DNA from: Flavobacteriales bacterium
GTDB lineage: Bacteria; Bacteroidota; Bacteroidia; Flavobacteriales; PHOS-HE28
Direction: 5' to 3'
DNA: 57,238 nucleotides
Assembly: GCA_008016945.1 (NCBI GenBank)
Contig: SSGN01000080.1
Location: forward strand, 1 to 57,238
In this document: piece by piece, positions 54,362 through 57,238 of the stretch
Layout of the letters: every line of letters begins with the position of its first letter
Position numbering within the stretch: position 1 is the first letter of the stretch
Program-made: the position numbers and the translations under genes
Notes under the pieces: model-generated
Seen by the model: only the letters and a program-made list of their open reading frames with translations
Told to the model about the DNA's origin: nothing
Databases searched by the model: none

Positions 54362-54741
54362 GGACTGCCGCGTCTTTTATCCGTAGCGTACGCCTTTCCA
54401 TGGTCTCGATGTAAGGGCATCGCTCATCCTTCAAGCCTCTCACAACGCGCGTTCTTCTCTCGACGCTCCATGCGCTGCTTCCGTTCACACCACCCATCGC
54501 TCTATTCGGCTCCCATGGCGGCGCATGGCCAAATTGGGGGCCCCTCGGTGTCGATGCCACGGGACGTGCGGACCCTCCCTTGTCGCCTTGTTGGGATGAA
54601 CTCCCCTTGTTCAAGGCTCAACACGGGATCATCCCCACATCCCTTTCCCTCAGCCCTGTTCGTTGGGTTCTTGCGTTCCTTTGCGCATGATCCTCTAACT
54701 TGCGCTTCTCTCACTCTCGCTTCTTTTGCTCTCTCTTCACG
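54362..54741. other. Non-coding region with pyrimidine-rich leader before the PKD protein gene
   Basis: No gene is supported in these 380 bases. The last 45 bases or so are almost all C and T (TTCTCTCACTCTCGCTTC and similar) and end at three consecutive ATG codons. A TAACTTGCG string at about 54697-54705 may be a promoter element. CGATG-taagg-gCATCG near 54407-54422 could form a short stem. Confidence 0.45.
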
Positions 54742-56589
54742 ATGATGATGTTCCGTAGTTCTTGGGGCTTGTTGGCCATGATGCCTTCGGTGCTGATGGC
54801 GCAGGAGATCTGCAACAACGGAGTCGATGATGACGCCAACGGCCTCATCGACCTGAACGATCCGGCGTGCGCCTGTTCCGCGGTGATCACGCCTCCGGGC
54901 CAGGAGTCGTACATCGCGAACCACTCCTTTGAGGAACGGCTGCCCGGGAACTCTGGGCCATGCTGCCCCTATGGCTTCTCGCCACCCTGGCTCGATTGTG
55001 CCGATGGCTGGCACCAGGCCACGGCGGCGACCTCGGACTACTACCACATGTGCGGCTTCGCGCCGCCGTCGTTCCCGCTGCCTCCCCCCGACGGGGAAGC
55101 GGCCGTGGGTTTCATCTCCACCACGGACTATATGGAGTACGTGGGTCGGCACATCTTCGATAACCCGCTGCTGGCGGGAACCGAGTACACCCTTTCCCTA
55201 TGGACCGCGGGGCTGTCCATCTCTGCCACCAACTACTTGGGCAACGTGCACAATCGGGGGGTGTTCTACGAGGGGATCTATCCGCTCACCCTGTGGGGGC
55301 GCACCAACGTGGTGCCTTTCCCGGTGGGCACGTTGGGGTGCATCGGCAACGAGCCCGGCTGGGTGGAACTGGGGCGGGTGAACTTCCAGCCGGACAGCGA
55401 CTGGTTGCATGTATCGATGACCTTCACCCCGCCACAGGAGATCAAGCAGATCATGATCGGGGCACCGTGCGACCTGCCCGCCACCTACACTTCGTTCTTT
55501 GATGTGATCGATTCCGCCGGCTTCACGATCCCGATGTCTTTTTATCCGTACACCTTGGTGGACGACCTTCGGTTGACCCTGGCGTCGGACCAGGTGCTGA
55601 CGCCGGTGACGAGCACGGGTCGGGTGTGCGATGGGAACGTGGTGGTCACGGCCACGCCCCCGGCGGATGCCACCAACCACCAATGGTACCTGGATGGCGT
55701 GGCGCTTGCGGGCCAGACCTCCACGACGTTGAACGTATCTGCCCTGGGCCTGGGAGGCGGGTTGTACACGATGACCAGCGATTATCTGGGCGAATGCCTG
55801 ATGGGCAACACCAGCGTATGGACCCCCCGGATCCCCACGCCGGGCATCGTTTTGGAACCGCGCACGGGCTGTGCGCCGTTGGCGGTGTCGTATGCGGACA
55901 CCACCGGGGGCAGTACCAGCACGGTCGCATGGACCTTCGGGGATGGGTCCGGCTCCACGGACACCTTGGGCGTGCACACGTACACCGCACCGGGGACCTA
56001 CCCGGTGACCTTGTCGATCCGCACGGACGAAGGGTGTACACGGGATACGACGGTGACGGTGGTGGTCTCGGGCCACCTCCAGGGTGCGATCACGGCGACC
56101 CCCAACCCGACGGACGTTGAACACCCCACGGTATCGTTGAGCGGAAGTACCTCCACGGGAGACATCATCGCCTGGTGGTGGGACCTTGGCGTGGCCACAC
56201 CGGGCACGGCCTCGACGATGGAAGTACCCGCCACGTTCCCGGCGGAGATGGGGGACTATCCGGTGCTGTTGGTGGTGACCTCCTCGTCCGGCTGTGTGGA
56301 CACGGTGCGGTCGGTGGTTCATGTATACGACCGGGGGCGGATCAGCATGCCCAACGTTTTCAGCCCCAATGGGGATGGGCATAACGACCGGTTCGTACCG
56401 CTGGATTACACAGGAGAGCCAGCCCTGTTGGCGGTGTACAACCGCTGGGGTCAGGAGGTGTACAGCACGCGCGCGTTGGCCCAAGGCTGGGATGGCGCGG
56501 GCCTGCCGGATGGTACATACTACTTCGTGGTGACACCGGACGACCCGAAGGTGGAAGAACAGACCGGCCATGTGACCTTGGTGCGATGA
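54742..56589 (+). CDS. T9SS type B secreted protein with PKD-like domain
   Basis: 615 residues. A signal peptide (FRSSWGLLAMMPSVLMA) precedes QEICNNGVDDDANGLIDLNDPACAC, a Cys-bracketed Asp-rich loop like calcium-binding ones. The middle (about 50-290) looks like a lectin-type or carbohydrate-binding sandwich (NHSFEERLPG, TEYTLSLWTAG). PKD-like segments follow (VAWTFGDGSGSTDT, IIAWWWDLG), then the type B sorting end with NVFSPNGDGHNDRFVPLD and YNRWGQEVYS. Any of the ATGs at 54742, 54745 or 54748 may start it. Its stop overlaps the next start as ATGA. Binding target unknown. Confidence 0.85.
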   Translation: MMMFRSSWGLLAMMPSVLMAQEICNNGVDDDANGLIDLNDPACACSAVITPPGQESYIANHSFEERLPGNSGPCCPYGFSPPWLDCADGWHQATAATSDYYHMCGFAPPSFPLPPPDGEAAVGFISTTDYMEYVGRHIFDNPLLAGTEYTLSLWTAGLSISATNYLGNVHNRGVFYEGIYPLTLWGRTNVVPFPVGTLGCIGNEPGWVELGRVNFQPDSDWLHVSMTFTPPQEIKQIMIGAPCDLPATYTSFFDVIDSAGFTIPMSFYPYTLVDDLRLTLASDQVLTPVTSTGRVCDGNVVVTATPPADATNHQWYLDGVALAGQTSTTLNVSALGLGGGLYTMTSDYLGECLMGNTSVWTPRIPTPGIVLEPRTGCAPLAVSYADTTGGSTSTVAWTFGDGSGSTDTLGVHTYTAPGTYPVTLSIRTDEGCTRDTTVTVVVSGHLQGAITATPNPTDVEHPTVSLSGSTSTGDIIAWWWDLGVATPGTASTMEVPATFPAEMGDYPVLLVVTSSSGCVDTVRSVVHVYDRGRISMPNVFSPNGDGHNDRFVPLDYTGEPALLAVYNRWGQEVYSTRALAQGWDGAGLPDGTYYFVVTPDDPKVEEQTGHVTLVR

Positions 56590-57238
56590 CCCGGAACCCA
56601 CGGACCCCTCGGCTGTTCACGGCGCTGTTGTTGGCGCTGGGGCTGGTGGTGTCCGTGCATGGGCAGCTGATCATCAACCAGACGCAGGCCCCGGCCACCT
56701 TGGTGCAGAACATCCTGATGGGGCCGGGGGTCTTCGCCAGCAACGTCACCTTCAACGGTGCGCCGGGCAACATCGTGGCTTCCACCGGTGTGGGACCCTC
56801 GGAGATCGGTCGGTTCAATGCTACGAACACCTGTCTTGGCTTGAATAGCGGGGTATTCCTGTGCACAGGGGTGGCGAATTCGCACCTCGCTGGCCCCAAT
56901 GTCCGTAAGAGTGCCCCGGGTGGAGGTATCGTGATCGGTGGTGGTTCTCCATCCATGCCCACTCCGGACATTGATCTAAGCCACCTCACGGACTGGCCCA
57001 TGTGGCAGGTGAGCGGGGGGGGGAATATCCATTCCAAGGCTGTTCTCGAGTTCGACTTCGTGCCGATCAACGACATGATCAGCGTGCGTTATGTGTTCAC
57101 CTCGGAGGAATACGAGACCTGGGCATGCAGCCAGTACAACGACGTGTTCGGCTTCTTCATCAGCGGTCCGGGGATCCCCACCAACGTCAACGGTCCGTTC
57201 ACCAACAACGCGATGAACATCGCCTTGGTGCCGAACTC
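56586..57238 (+). CDS. Choice-of-anchor L domain protein, N-terminal part (cut by window edge)
   Basis: The frame runs 217 codons to the window end with no stop. It starts with a signal peptide (LFTALLLALGLVVSVHG) and then QLIINQTQAPATLVQNILMGPGV. The segment FNGAPGNI, GIGRF-like SEIGRFNATNTCLGL, TGVANSH and YVFTSEEYETWACSQYNDVFGFFISGPG match choice-of-anchor L proteins, which are secreted and carry varied C-terminal anchors, often T9SS sorting domains. The ATG overlaps the upstream stop (ATGA at 56586-56589), so it pairs with the PKD protein. Confidence 0.85.
   Translation, partial: MTRNPRTPRLFTALLLALGLVVSVHGQLIINQTQAPATLVQNILMGPGVFASNVTFNGAPGNIVASTGVGPSEIGRFNATNTCLGLNSGVFLCTGVANSHLAGPNVRKSAPGGGIVIGGGSPSMPTPDIDLSHLTDWPMWQVSGGGNIHSKAVLEFDFVPINDMISVRYVFTSEEYETWACSQYNDVFGFFISGPGIPTNVNGPFTNNAMNIALVPN

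Overview
This GC-rich window reads as a chromosomal segment of a Bacteroidota member, most likely a high-GC lineage near Flavobacteriales. The evidence is three or more secreted proteins with type IX secretion (T9SS) sorting ends, a PorP/SprF-family protein, an OmpA/TPR/propeller protein built like PorE, a DUF5686 protein, the gene order rplM-rpsI-rpsB-tsf-pyrH-frr, start codons without Shine-Dalgarno sequences, and repeated TAnnTTTG-like promoter elements close upstream of starts. No tRNA, rRNA, CRISPR array, prophage or intact transposase was seen.

Layout. 1-3.7 kb: a methyltransferase (cut by the window edge) and rbfA on the minus strand, divergent from a lipid-exporter-type ABC transporter and a membrane acyltransferase. 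3.7-9.0 kb (minus): trpS, a b-type-cytochrome-like membrane protein, a lipoprotein cytochrome c, hflX and a class A penicillin-binding protein, tightly packed. 9.1-13.3 kb (plus): plsC-like acyltransferase, gatC, a CPBP-family membrane protein with altered motif residues, a TylF-like methyltransferase, kbl. 13.3-13.8 kb: a 193-bp inverted-repeat element. 13.8-17.8 kb: ribosomal and translation genes. 17.9-25.8 kb: radical SAM/SPASM protein (minus), then DUF5686 outer-membrane protein, RND/MMPL exporter, rmlA and a polyprenyl diphosphate synthase. 25.8-26.1 kb: a 201-bp element with terminal inverted repeats. 26-29.8 kb (minus): TIGR01777 epimerase-like protein, a secreted protein, a hypothetical exported protein. 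29.9-34.4 kb: a small hypothetical gene, then sucA and sucB.

The centrepiece is 34.9-47.8 kb: a 3247-residue secreted protein with 31 repeats of about 88 residues, followed without gaps by a PorP/SprF gene and an OmpA/PorE-like gene. This looks like a giant T9SS-delivered surface adhesin with its own anchoring partners. A second secreted protein at 27.1-28.8 kb carries the same N-terminal cassette of about 400 residues. The right end holds gamma-glutamyltransferase, an NarL-type response regulator coupled to a Reg_prop sensor kinase, a PKD-containing T9SS cargo and a truncated choice-of-anchor L protein.

The two non-coding gaps at 25.9 and 47.9-48.1 kb, both between convergent genes, hold diverged copies of one roughly 200-bp element that share a 38-bp identical core. 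Together with the 13.3-kb inverted repeat and a long hairpin at 50.35 kb, they are the least explained sequences here.
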